Below are positions 1 to 11,800 of a stretch of DNA of 64,000 nucleotides, one piece after another. The DNA is from Sardina pilchardus (lineage: Eukaryota; Chordata; Actinopteri; Clupeiformes; Clupeidae): contig NC_085002.1 in the NCBI RefSeq assembly GCF_963854185.1, forward strand, positions 15,795,025-15,859,024, read 5' to 3'. The translations under genes were made by a program, and so were the position numbers. A model generated the notes under the pieces. That model worked only from the letters and a program-made list of their open reading frames with translations, was not told the DNA's origin and ran no database searches. Each line of letters opens with the position of its first letter. The stretch's first letter is position 1.

Positions 1-3
1 GCA

Positions 4-5
<2 letters not shown>

Positions 6-77
<72 letters not shown>
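6..77. repeat. (GT)n microsatellite
   Basis: About 36 uninterrupted GT units start at the left edge of the window. Confidence 0.97.
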
Positions 78-78
<1 letters not shown>

Positions 79-1664
79 ATGTGTGTATCTATGCACGTGC
101 TTGCTAGCTCTTGAGCACAGTGTTTCTTTTTCATTAAGCCCTGATATGTTTTGACCAGTGGAGGCAATGTTCCTCCAGAATACAAAGGTTTATTGTTGTC
201 TGATATTTTTATGACGTTCCCCCCGGCAATCTGCTTCAGTGTCAGCAGCATCTTTGCTTCTGATACATAGTAACAGTGTCACCATGTGCGAAATTTCGGG
301 GATTCGTCATCCTGCTACAAAATGTACAAAAGTATTATTCCAAACACATTTCAGTTTTTTATTCTCTTTTCTCAGATTTGATACGACTTGAAATATCGCT
401 ATGAGCTCAAAATGTTTGTGAAAAGCGAGTTCTATAGTTTTATACCTGTTACATCTGTGGCTATTTTATGCTTAGTTATTAGTTATTTCTGGAGTTCATT
501 CCACCTACAGGATGAGTTGTAAATATTGGTAAATACAGGGTTCATCCCATCAACGTTTTATTGCCTCCTTTAGAACTTGAGTTGCTGCAATTAGTCACAC
601 AGTACTCATTGGATAAAGTTCCAGTAATTCTGTGATATTCCAGTAATTGCCTTCTCACAGACAAGAGCCATTATAATATGTGAAAGGGGCATTCTCTACA
701 GGAAGCTTCACTGCCTACTTTATTATTATTTTTCTATCAGTTTCATGAGCTTTATTGTTTTACTCATGGATCTCAAGTCGCCTTTTTCCTGTAGCCTACA
801 AGTTCACTAGTATTTTATGATTTAAGACTTGAGAGTACACTTCAAGAGCAATGTTATGAATCATAGGTTATTAATTTCTCTACATCTAACCTGTTTTGTA
901 TTACTGATGTGCCGGAGACAAACAGTCTATTTCAAATGTACCTCAATAAATTTTACAACCACATCTGGTCCTGAGACTGATGTCATTGTAAAGCCTGCTC
1001 ATGAACAGATAATGAAATAAATGAAACTAGCCATGTGTTGCCATGCAGAAAATAATTTTAAGACACAAAAATCAAACATTCTTAGGGGGCCACACCAGTG
1101 TCACCCTCCCACACACACGCGCATGCAGACACAAACACACACCGTATCGTTTGCTTTGAGACCCTCTCTATTTGCTTGCAGTTTGCAGGAGCTGTTGCTA
1201 GGTAACCAGCTGAGAAAAGTAGCAACATTCATTCACGCTGAGTAAAAATGACAAAGGTTCCAAGTCTTGTTTTATCAAAGGGTTTTCTTTAACTTTTCCT
1301 ATGAACATTTCTGTACAGATTTGGGACAGTTATGGGAGCAAGGTCCATGTATTTTTTTTATACAAATTAAAATAGAATAAAGTAAAATAAAATAAAAACA
1401 ACACACAACATGCTTTAGTAATCTACAATATTCAGACCAATGCTGTAGCTCTTTTTCACTGACAAGATCTCCCAACACTATTACTTGTATAAATTACACA
1501 ATAACTTTCATTTTTTCTATGATAGTTGATGAAAAACTGCAGCAAGAACATAACAACAAGCAGAAATGAGTGACGCAAAATAACTAATGGTTCCACAGAG
1601 ATTTTGTTCAGTCTTAATGCTACAGCTGTTAAACCTGCTAAACCTACAATACATGCTAGCTAAT

Positions 1665-1737
1665 GTTGCGTATGCTAGCTAGAGTTTGTCTCATTAATTA
1701 AAATGTCCAGCCTTAACTATGTTACCAATGATTCAGC
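1665..1737. repeat. Dispersed duplicate, copy 1
   Basis: This copy shares the core tatgctagctag and a run starting aaaatgtccagccttaacta with 3129-3196, in the same orientation. It differs by a small deletion and a few substitutions. Confidence 0.8.
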
Positions 1738-2311
1738 ATTTACAAAATGGCTGCTAAGGCTCAGCCCTGAGGTTTTCTATTAATGAGGACCGCATGGTAA
1801 CTGCTTCGCTCATATTCTAAGGTGTTTCACTGAGTTTAACAGTCACATATAAATGACTGGACAAAACAAGAAATACAATTCACACATTTGTTCACGTGTG
1901 TACAGACACAGGCTGCAGGCGCACACTATGAAACGGGCACTAGCGAGGACGCCTTCATCAGTCCGCGCACTGCTCATTTCTCATTACTGATACAAGCACC
2001 AGCACAAGCTTTTAAGAATCCAAAATCTGGGAAGAAAAGCACACTCTCAAGCTGACGGATGTCCAAGACATCATTTCCTTCGTGAATAGTTCCAAAAACA
2101 ACTAGTCTCGTTGTTTGTCAAGGAAGGCCAAGGCGTGTAGAGAGACAAAAACATCACTTTGTGCCATTCTGGCAATTCAATGTAAGGGTTGTGGTTATTT
2201 TCACTGCATTTCCAATGCATTTAGGATGATGCCTGTGCATATTAATGTCCCATCCTCCCAACAGACACAAATCAGCTACTCTACAACCATTCACTCAACC
2301 AGACACGCTGT

Positions 2312-2339
<28 letters not shown>
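2312..2339. repeat. (CA)n microsatellite
   Basis: About 14 CA units lie downstream of tmem198. Confidence 0.95.
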
Positions 2340-2343
<4 letters not shown>

Positions 2344-2831
2344 TACACACCTCTTTTCATAGACTCGCTGCATCTTGTGGCCTAAAAAAACATAGGCCGG
2401 GTTTGTTCACAGAGTGGTTCAAACTGATACAGCGCACGTCAGCCGCTAACAAGCCGGGGAGCTGCACCGCAAATGTCAGTCCTAGTTCCCATTGACTCAG
2501 CTCAGGAAGTGGACCACACAGTCTGGATTCTGACGGTGGCGAGGATGGACTGAAAGAGCCAGATGTGGATCTTGCATTCAGTTCCCAATTTAACAGCAAA
2601 ATTGACGGAGATGGTGTGTTGAAGTAACTGAGAGGTAACCAGCCAGATCCGTTTTTCTTTTTTTCCAGTCTACAATGATGAAGACAGCATTTTTGATGTG
2701 GTGATATTATTCTTTTGTAAAGGGGTGTTTCCAGGACAGAGTGAGTCAAGACTTGGGAAGTGAGGAGCAGGTGTTGGACAAAGGAAGGAAGGGGCGTGGC
2801 CTTCAGAGGAACCCCCTTCCTTTCTGTCCAA

Positions 2832-5800
2832 TCAGACGCGGATAACGGGCGTGGTGGCTGTGAGGGGCACGGTGGAGCCCGTCTCATAGTCAAAGTCGAT
2901 CATGGTGTGGTTGCCAGTGCCAAGGCTGCTGAGAGAGTTCCCTGTGCCCATCTGACGATCCCGCAGGCTTTGTAAGTAGCTCTGAGAGAAAGAGAGAGAG
3001 ATGAAGAGAGAATGACAGAGAGAGGATAAGAGAGTTAACTCATGTGACACAGCCACTCATATGGTATCAATTGTCGAGAAACAGCAGATACAGTTGTAGT
3101 AACTTGTGTCTGTCTCCACTCAATGTCACCTTGCGTATGCTAGCTAGTGTTTATCTCATTAAAATGTCCAGCCTTAACTATGTTACCAATGATCCAAACT
3201 ATAAATATATATCTATACATTAACTTAAACCTTATATATTATAAATTATAAAGTAGTGACTTAGCTAAATACGTTACTTTCCAGGTGTTGCCTCTTAGAC
3301 ACAAAACAAATAGTTGTTCTTTTGTTTTTAACAGGGGATGTACTGTAGGTGTTGATTGGTCGGAGCTGACTAACCGGTGCGAGTAAGTCTCCGGCGTAGC
3401 GCTTGACAGGCGTGGGCTTCCGGCGGTATGTGCCCTCCTGGCCGCCGCTCTGTTGCCGCTTTTTGGCGTCCTTCTGCCTGATGCGCATGAGCTGCACTCT
3501 CTTCTGCCTCCTGCTGATGATGACTGTGAGCGAGACGAAAAAGAATAGAAAAATAGATTAGGATATGTATACGATACTCGGTCTGTGAAACAGTACACAG
3601 TCAGAAGTCCTTGTATCGACTCTACACACATGCGAACACTAGATTTTACTAACTGATATGATAATATAGCCAATAAAGCACACAAACGCTCGGCTGTTAG
3701 TATTTTACTTTTTTTTGTACATCAAATCAAACCACCGGATTTTGGTAAAAATTAACGTCACCAGTCTACTTGATGTTGATGACTAAAAAAACCTGACGCC
3801 GGCCTTCCTCACCTTCCGTATGGGAGAAGCCCTCAGCAGTGAGCTTCCACTGCACCAGCACTCCCATGAGGCTTAGCGTGGGCCAGATGCCCAGGATGAC
3901 CCAGCTGTACCAGCAGAGCGGCGGCGGCGCCGGCTCCAGCCGCAGGCAGTCGTACACGTGGGTGGCCAGCGCCAGCATCTCCACGAAGTAGTCGGCGCAG
4001 ACGGTCATGATGGCGGCGCCGAACACGGCCGTGGAGAGGATGGTGAAGAGGCGCTGCCACTGGAGGGTCAGCACGGCACACAGCATGCCCGTGCCCAGCA
4101 GAGCTCCGAGGGGCACCTGGGACAACAGCACACGTTACGTTACGTTACGTTACGTTACGTTACGTTACGTTACGTTACGTTACGTTACGTTACGTTACGT
4201 TACGTTACGTTACGTTACGTTACGTTACGTTACGTTACGTTACGTTACGTTACGTTACGTTACGTTATGTTACGTTACATTTGGCTGCCGCTTTTTAACC
4301 AAAGCGACTTACAACATGGTAAACAGTTAAAGCTTTTAAAGCAATTTCTCACAACAATTCTGGGAACGTTTTAAGGGAAGGTAGAGTGCAATAACAATAA
4401 GTGTATCCGTTTGTTGTGCTGCTTTTAAACAGTGTCGAGAGGAGATGTTCTCTCCACAGGGAACACACAGGGAAGGGTCAGAGGAGAGGCACTGACTGAC
4501 CACACGCATACTCACTACAGACTTCAAACTATATCACGCATATGTAAACATGTCATTGTGTAGGGGAAAATATGTTGTCTGCTGGAGCAATATCAGACAA
4601 TAAGTCTTGCTTCATCCTGGAGACTTTTTTCCTGACCCACTATGTCTGATAAACAATGGCACATCCTTAATACTTACAGAAATTACAGTGGAGACATAGT
4701 ACAATTAGATCAAAGCAATTTTGTGTAACTTTGGGGCACTGTGGAAAAAAAAAACCTCAAACAGGCTCCAGTAGGGGCCTCCTCTTACCCAGACAGTGGT
4801 GGGCGTGTAGAACTGGTGCGTGACCAGCAGGGCGGAGAGAGCGAGCAGCAGGCCCAGCAGCAGGCCTGTCATGAAGAGGCCGACGCTGCGTACCAGCATG
4901 GTGACGAGACCGCAGAGCAGGCCGATGCCCAGGCCGATGCCCGCACTGGCCTCCACGCTCAGCTGGGTGTCCAGCACCCGCTCCTTGTGGCACAGCAGGA
5001 AGATGATGACCGAGCCGAACATCAGGCCCGATAGGAACATGACCGCCTTGAAGCAGCGGTAGCCTGAGGAGAGGGGTAGACCGGTGGGGTGGTGGAGGGG
5101 GAGGAGGAGAAGGAACAAACACATTCACAGAGTGAATAACACACATGACATCATTATTAGACCTGGGGGGAGGAGGAAGAGAGGAGGGGGGATACATATA
5201 CTTGGCCAAATAATGGCTGAATAAGGCAATAAATCGAAAAATGAAAGGAAAGAGTCTGTGTGTGTGTGTGTGTGTGTGTGAGTTGTTTGTGTTGTGTTGT
5301 TTGTGTCACAGAAAGAGATCGAGGGAGAAAGGAGTGATTTGTTGTCATGGAGAGAGAAAAAGACAGCAGAAAGAGGGCTTTGGACCCTTCAACATTCCTT
5401 CCATTCAGAGGACCAGGGCTAGAAGCATTCAATCTTTTGGAAGGGCTGTGTGTATGTGGGGGTGTGAGTTAAGTATGGGGGTGAGAGACAGAGTGTTGGT
5501 GGGAGGATGGGGGGGGGGGGGGTGGAATAGGGGTAATTAAAGGGTCATTTAACTTCATTTGCGGAGCCCCGAAACCTAGGTGTGAATGCCTTGGGTAGCG
5601 GCTCACCCTGGTCTAAAAAAAGTCAATCATCCATCCATCCACTGATAAGCCTGATGGGGCTCTTCATTATGATGTTTATGTATAGTGAGAGTGGGGAAGC
5701 TGGCCCAAGTCAGGACCCCCCACTGCGAGTGGGTGAGCTGCTGCTCTCTATGCGTCAGTGGCTGCTAGTTTATGTGGCAGCTGATTTGCATTATGATATC

Positions 5801-7023
5801 ACCGAGACGCAAACCAGGAACACGCTGTGACTTACACATGAGTGGGCAGGAAAGTGTGAGTAAGAGAGAGTGAGTAGAGGCGAGGAGAAAAAGTGATGGA
5901 TGGGAATCGGTTTTTTTTAGTGGGAAAAAGTGAACGAGGAGTGCATATCCTTAAAGCATGTATAAATATCCTTAAAGAAAAAAGACAAAAGGGTTAAAGA
6001 AAAAAGACAAAAATAAAACAAAAAAAGATAAGCTAAAAACGTAACAGAAATGAATACTGAAGAGCACGTAACTAAGAACAATTAAAGTGCATGAACACTG
6101 GCTCTGGGATTTCCTCCCACATCTGTTCAAGGGAGGCCAGATTGCTTACCTCACACAAACAAACCCTTAATCAAATTTTATTGAATTAAGATGTGGTAAT
6201 GACCTCATTCTTATTGTAACCAATGCTCCGTATCACTGACTAAGCGACTCCCTGTTGCTCTGGCCCTGCCCAGTCTGCACTATTGCCTAATTGTGCTAAA
6301 AACCTAATTTGATGGCGTGCATTGTCTAATTTAATACTTAATACAAACTGCGGTTTGGCCGGACAAGCACGTGGCGCCATTAACTGCGTGTGCATTGCCA
6401 GAGTGACATAACTACAGAGGTGTGGTGTTGGAGACATACAGTCATAATCGCTTGAGATGAGCTGTGCTGATTTGTGAGAGGAGACAGACGTAGATTCTGT
6501 TTGTAATTACACTTGGCTGTGAGTAACATGTTCACAGAAGGTTGTGTGATGTGGGGACACAGTATGATGCTCATCTGTTGTTGTAATGATCATTTAGGAC
6601 ACGCTACATTTTGCTCTTGCTTAGTTTAAGTATTAAGCACTTCTACTTGAAATATTTTTCTATTTAGTATGACAAACATAGAACTAAAAAGAAATTGCAT
6701 CTTGTTTTTTGTTCAAAAGCAGAATATACTGTATGTTTACTTAATGAAAACATAATGTCACAATGTGACAGGTACAGAGAACATTCCCTCTAAGACAACA
6801 TGTCACGGTTATGATCCTTAACAACTCTTTCAACTCCCAGGTGACCTCTGATGACCTTTTGAGAACTCTTACCGAAGAAGCAGTAGATGATGCCGAACAG
6901 GCAGCACATAGAGCAGATGACAGCAGGGATGATCTCATACTTCCTCTCGATCTCCAGGAGACAGGGGTTACTCGGCTCGTCAGGCACGGCCCCGTCGGAC
7001 ACAAGATCTGATGGGTCGGCCAT
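2832..7023 (-). CDS. tmem198: Transmembrane protein 198 (five coding exons)
   Basis: Coding exons, in order, are 6873-7023, 4789-5063, 3813-4116, 3375-3523 and 2832-2981. All junctions are GT-AG, phases agree, and the sum is 1029 nt (342 residues plus stop), near the family's usual length. The ATG at 7023 opens MADPSDLVSDG, and the frame stays open to a stop at 2832. About seven hydrophobic segments are visible, near residues 31-50, 57-76, 88-107, 110-132, 143-160, 166-190 and 210-230. They are followed by a basic cytoplasmic tail (VIISRRQKRVQLMRIRQK) and a C-terminus ending TPVIRV. The run KERVLDTQLSVEAS and the invariant TLQWQRLF are family hallmarks. Known TMEM198 is a multi-pass protein reported to promote Wnt signalling through LRP6 phosphorylation; this role is from family knowledge only. 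Neighbouring timeless suggests the 12q13-side paralog (tmem198b of some nomenclatures), but paralog identity needs a tree. Confidence 0.95.
3129..3196. repeat. Dispersed duplicate, copy 2 (tmem198 last intron)
   Basis: This is the second copy of the approximately 70-bp segment at 1665-1737. It lies in the intron between the last two tmem198 exons. Confidence 0.8.
4132..4280. repeat. (TTACG)n pentanucleotide satellite
   Basis: About 30 nearly perfect copies of a 5-bp unit lie in tmem198 intron 2. The array begins about 14 bp from the exon 3 splice acceptor (4117-4118). It is followed at 4280-4312 by a sequence resembling the common fish repeat tail with the core aaagcgactta. Confidence 0.97.
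5064..6872 (-). other. tmem198 first coding intron
   Basis: This 1.8-kb intron holds a GT repeat (5257-5280), a run of 14 G (5509-5522) and AT-rich unique sequence. I see no further exon or RNA gene in it. Confidence 0.7.
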
Positions 7024-7126
7024 TTTGGGTGATAAGAGAAATGGGGCAAGACCGGGCCTAGAAGGGACGGGGTGGTAGAAGCTGGAGTGTTGCTATCTGG
7101 GACTCATCGCAAGGCTTTCACAGGAC
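7024..7126 (-). other. tmem198: tmem198 5' UTR part of the start exon
   Basis: Reading minus, the sequence tcttgtag at 7127-7134 is a good splice acceptor after a pyrimidine-rich run. It is followed by 103 nt of leader before the ATG at 7023. This means the transcript starts further upstream on at least one non-coding exon. Confidence 0.55.
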
Positions 7127-7855
7127 CTACAAGAAAGAAAGAGAGAGAGAGCGTGATTAATTTCTGTAAATACTGTTGCATTTTACTTGGAGCCGCTTCT
7201 ATAAACATTTGTGGGTGATTCATCAGCTGACTGCAACACACTGCTTACTGCCATGTTGTGCTATGTCTAGAGAAATAAAACTGACTCTACATCATTCAAT
7301 GTCATGAGAGGTTCAATTCACAGGCAGAGGAGATCCTAATGAGACAACCTACTGAGTACAAGGACTTTAGAATATGTAGAACTTTGGGTATTTCATGAAT
7401 TTAGCTCTGGTGTCCTCTTCTTTCTTTCTTCTTCCTCTTTTAGTCAGAATGTATTAAAATAGTTATTCCTGGAGTGGATTCTTCAGAGGTCGAAAGTGCT
7501 GTAATGCTCATAGTACGACAGAACAGACAACTCGGACAGAACAGACAAAACCTAAAGAGCGTTTTGCCGTTTTCACTTTTCACCCAAAGAACAAAACACT
7601 GAAGGAAAGAGTAAGCTCGATGTAAATGAGAGACTGTGCAATTTTGGGAACAGGTGTAACAGGGCACTGACCCATTCCACAGAAAGCTCTTGAAAATAGT
7701 CACAATACCAGGAAGCCTTGAATGTAAACAAAGAACCACCCAAGAACCTCTGCTTCTTTTAGGGTTGCACCATCATCTTCAGACCAAAGATCCAACTCCA
7801 GGAGAACAAAGCAACTAGCAATTAGTGGTGTGGGTGTGTAGTTAGGAACCATATA

Positions 7856-8725
7856 CAGTGAGGAGCACATGTATTTGATACCATGCTAAAACAGGAATAT
7901 AAAATCATCATTTGACAATTGATCTTAATGCCTTAATTTAAAAAATGAGTAAAAATCAAACCGCCAAGGACACCAATTTTCTTTGTGATTGAAGAATGTA
8001 TCGTAAATAGATAAATGTTTTCCTTAAATGCTAGGGGAAGGAAGTATTTGACCCCCTATGTAACCCTATGGGAATTTAACACATAGGGTTAACATAGGGG
8101 CAGGCAGATTTTTATTTTTAAAGACCAGCTATTTCATGGATCTAGGATATTATGCATCCCGATAAATTTCCCTTGGCCTTTGGAATTAAAATAGCCCCAC
8201 ATCATCACATACCCTTGACCATAGCTAGAGATTGGCATGGTGCTTTTTCCAGTAGGCCTATTAGCCTGTTTGATTTGCATTGAGCTCAATGAGCATCAAA
8301 CAGGCTAATAGGCCTACTGCAAAAAGCACCATGCCAATCTCTCGCTATGGTGAAAGGTATGTAATGACGTGGGGCTATTTTAATTCCAACGGCCAAGGGA
8401 ACTTTATCAGGATGCATAATAACCTGAATCCATGAAATAGCTGGCCTTAAAAAATAAAAATCTGCCTGCCCCAATGTTAACCCTATGTGTTAAATTCCCA
8501 TAGGGTTACATTGGGGGTCAAATACTTCCTTCCCCCTAGCATTTAGGAAGAACATTTATTTATTTACGAAACATTCTTCATTCACAAAGAAAATTGGGGT
8601 AGTTAGCGGTTTTATTTTTACTCAATTTTTGAATTAAGACATTAAGATCAATTGTCAAATGATGATTTTATATTCCTCTTTTTAGTCAACTTTAGCATGG
8701 TATCAAATACATGTTCTCCTCACTG
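7856..8725. mobile_element. Tc1/mariner-like foldback element with TA duplication
   Basis: The left end starts cagtgaggagcacatgtatt and the right end is its near reverse complement, ending ctcctcactg. Both are flanked by TA (7854-7855 and 8726-8727). The two arms of about 430 bp pair almost throughout, with the centre at the palindrome attgagctcaat near 8283. There is no transposase, so this is a non-autonomous foldback (MITE-like) copy. The TA duplication and terminal sequence fit the Tc1/mariner superfamily. Confidence 0.85.
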
Positions 8726-10570
8726 TAGACCCTGAAAAAAAAAAGTTCTCCCAATACACTTAGGGTGCCACACAACCTAATGAGATTCCACAGATGGCAC
8801 CCAGCTATGCCAGGCTGTCTTTACCGCCCACGGCGATGAGATGCCTGTTCCTACCCACTCCATAGGCGTGCCACAGAGACGCTTCAAAGCGTCGCAGGCA
8901 GCATGTGGTCTGCTGCGACCCCTGCCACCTCTTCTTTACACACTTCAAAGAGAGTGTGAAACCTGCCAGCCAACCGCGACTTTCCCCCCTGGGTGTTCAG
9001 GTGACTGCACATGTTTGCTCACCTAACTTTAAAATACACTGCACACAGCAGCCTGTACATCGCATGTAGGTGCACAGCACACACAATACACTCTACTGTG
9101 CTGCTGCATGAAGTGCTGGAAAAATGTAACTGCCACATGACCAGGAGTTTGGCCCGCTGAGAGAAAGTGGACCTGCTAAAGGAAACATATTTTCAGGAAG
9201 AAGCGTATTTCAATAAAAAAAAAAAAAACATACAGTAACAACATGGTGCCATAGCAACCACCAGGAAAACATAGTGTGCACTATGGTCTCCTAGAGTGAC
9301 CCAGAATAGCTGGAACATACCAAATGTATGGGCTACGGGTCTACAGGAAAAATAAAAAACATATCTAAACATGTAAAGGTTTGGCGCTGAGGTCACATGT
9401 TCAATTGTAAATAATGATTTATTTTCCAACTTTTACACAAAAACAATATAATCTTGATGTGATTCAAAACTTCATGGAATTTACACAAAGAGCTATAGAA
9501 TCTTTCAAACACTCTCTTCTCACTTTCCTTCCATTGAAATACCTGGATTTAGACAGGCTTCATAAACATCATGTCAACGACACTTTATCAGCCAAATATG
9601 CTATTCTCAGGCAGTCACTGGCAGTTTACACTTCAAATTGCAAAGCCAGGTGGTGCCCTGTTTATCTCTAAAGCCCAGACCCTTTCCTGGTGTTCTTTTT
9701 CATCATGCCATGTTTGGAAATACCTGTTTTCATTCATTCTCTTACTTCACAAACACCCCTCTTTTTGCCCAAAACAATGGTGCAAACTGATGCCTCAGAA
9801 CCCTGTGATTAACTCCGCCTAACTGGAACTGGCTGCGTTGAAAAACACGGCCCCAGGAGGACTGAACAGAGCGGTCAAGTTCTCTGTTGAGCTGCGGAGA
9901 GCTGTTGTGGATTAGGGGGGGTTGAGTGAAGGGTTAAATCTGCTCCCTGTGTGTTGCTCGGAGGGGAGGTACAGGCTGGGGATAAGGGTGGCCTCCTTCT
10001 CTTTCGTTCTCTCCCTCACTCTCTCTCTCTCCCCAGTTTCGCTGGAAAGCCTCACTAATGATCTCACCCCCTTCACGATCCGATTACAACGAACTCACGT
10101 TTTCAGGACAGGAGAAAAACAGTCAGGCCCTGGCCCCACTCCACCTCTTTTCCCTCTCACTCTCCGTCTCCCCCCTCTCACTCTGTCTTTCTTTCTTTCT
10201 CAACCGCACTCTGTCCCACATTTAAATGTGACACCGTGTAAAACATCTCTCTCGCTCTCTCTTGCCCTGACAATTCTCTCAAGTAAAAGCCGTTCGCCAA
10301 CCCCATCTCCTGTCTGTCTACATGCTGCTGTTCTGAGTGGCAGACTCACAACCCTGCTTGTCGTGAGTCGACGTGGAAGGAATGAGAGCCTGATTGGAAA
10401 GTTGTTTATATGTTCCTTGCCCCCCCCCCTTCTTTCTCCACAGACGGAGGGAGAGAGGGAGAGCGTGGCCCAGTCAGTACTGACTCAGTTCCTCTGGTTC
10501 CTGTCTGGTCTCCAGTGGACGCACGCTGGCCCACTTCTGTTCTGTGCCCCTGCTCAGCTCGACTCCACTA

Positions 10571-10710
10571 GAGCAGAGGATCAAGCATAAATTGTGTGTG
10601 TGGCAACATGCATTTGTGCATGTGTATATGATTGTGTTGCGTGAGTGCTCTGCTTAAAATTGAAAATTATAACACTGCCAAGCATCAGTGCTGTTCTAAT
10701 AGTTGCATGT
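10571..10710. repeat. Local duplicate, copy 1
   Basis: It shares gaggatcaagca, gtggcaacatgc, tgattgtgttg and catcagtgc in the same order with 11574-11800. Confidence 0.7.
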
Positions 10711-10840
10711 TTTAAACTTTTAACTAGTTCCACTTGCTCAGCTCGACTCTATTCTCTAAATGTCTGCCCAGCCCACACAGATCCGATGGTAATGACCTGG
10801 CCATATGAAAGCTCTGGAGCCCCCTGAGTGTATGTGTGTA

Positions 10841-10842
<2 letters not shown>

Positions 10843-10887
<45 letters not shown>
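10843..10887. repeat. (GT)n microsatellite
   Basis: About 22 GT units. Confidence 0.95.
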
Positions 10888-10888
<1 letters not shown>

Positions 10889-11573
10889 AGCCTTCTCAAT
10901 GTTTCAGAGAAAAAAAAACTGTGGACAATAGTGGCATTAAATCTGACTGAAATGTGATATATACTTGGATCTGTGCACACGCATACACAAGCCTAAGTAG
11001 ACACAAAGACTTTCACAAAGACAGACAAATGAATAGCGTCGCGTCCACCCAAAGCAAAGACAGACGTATGAATTGCATATGAAGCTCACTTGAAGACACG
11101 CTCAGATATGCAAAATAATTCATGCGTGCACACAAGCACAATCCTCGGACAGAAACTTTCATCCCACTCTCATCCATGTGTCTGTCAGCTCTTTGTCCCA
11201 AGGTCTTTCACAAAGACCAGCTGTGGGTGTGTGTGTGTGTGTGTGTGTGCGTGCGTGTTGGTCAGTGGATTTGTGTTATGAGTCCGCCGACAGAGATATG
11301 TGTGACAGTGTACAATATGTGAGTGTGAAAGCCTGTGTGAGCCTGTGTATGTGTATATGTGTGCATATGTGGTGGTGGTGTGTGCCTGGATGTGTGTGTG
11401 TGTGTGTGTGTCTGTGTGAAAGAGTGAGAGAGAGTGAGAGAGAGAGAGAGATTATGTGGCGTGAAAGTGTGTGTGTGCATGACTCAGAGAATAGAGTCTT
11501 TATGAGGCAGCACAAAGATTCAGAGCCCCTGCCTCGACCCCCTCCACACCAGAACAGCAGCCTTGCTGGGAGA

Positions 11574-11800
11574 GAAAGAGGATCAAGCAGAAATTGTGTG
11601 TGTGTATGTGTGTGTGTGTGCGTATGTGTGAGTGTGTGGCAACATGCGAGTAGGAGTGCATTTGTGTATCTGTGAGTGTGTGGCAACATGCGAGTAGAAC
11701 TGCATTTGTGTATCTGTATGTGATTGTGTTGTGTGAGTGGTCTGCATAACATTCTAAATTATACACTGGCCAGCATCAGTGCCGTCTAATAGTTGTGTTA
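11574..11800. repeat. Local duplicate, copy 2, with internal tandem expansion
   Basis: This diverged copy of 10571-10710 lies 1 kb away. In it, a unit of about 50 bp containing gtgtggcaacatgcgagtag is itself tandemly repeated. Confidence 0.7.

Larger units (their letters stand above)
1..2831. other. Downstream flank and 3' UTR of tmem198
   Basis: No coding exon is supported here. The tmem198 3' UTR must start at 2831 and run leftwards, but I see no unambiguous polyadenylation signal in the expected orientation, so its end is not set. The stretch contains a GT microsatellite at the left edge, a CA repeat near 2312, AT-rich sequence with plus-strand AATAAA-like runs near 1373-1400, and one copy of a 70-bp duplicated segment (1665-1737). 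Confidence 0.5.

Noticed and set aside
3958..4374. Open frames encoding a repeated LRYVT peptide
   Set aside because: The repeat is the 5-bp satellite read in frame, overlapping tmem198 exon 3 on the other strand. It is not a gene.
7856..8725. Inverted repeats considered as CRISPR or replication origin
   Set aside because: The TA-flanked transposon ends and single palindrome explain the structure. Nothing in this eukaryotic window resembles a CRISPR array.
9922..10590. 222-codon plus-strand open frame
   Set aside because: The composition is CT-rich low complexity (Ser/Leu/Pro), with no domain, no splice context and no upstream gene structure.
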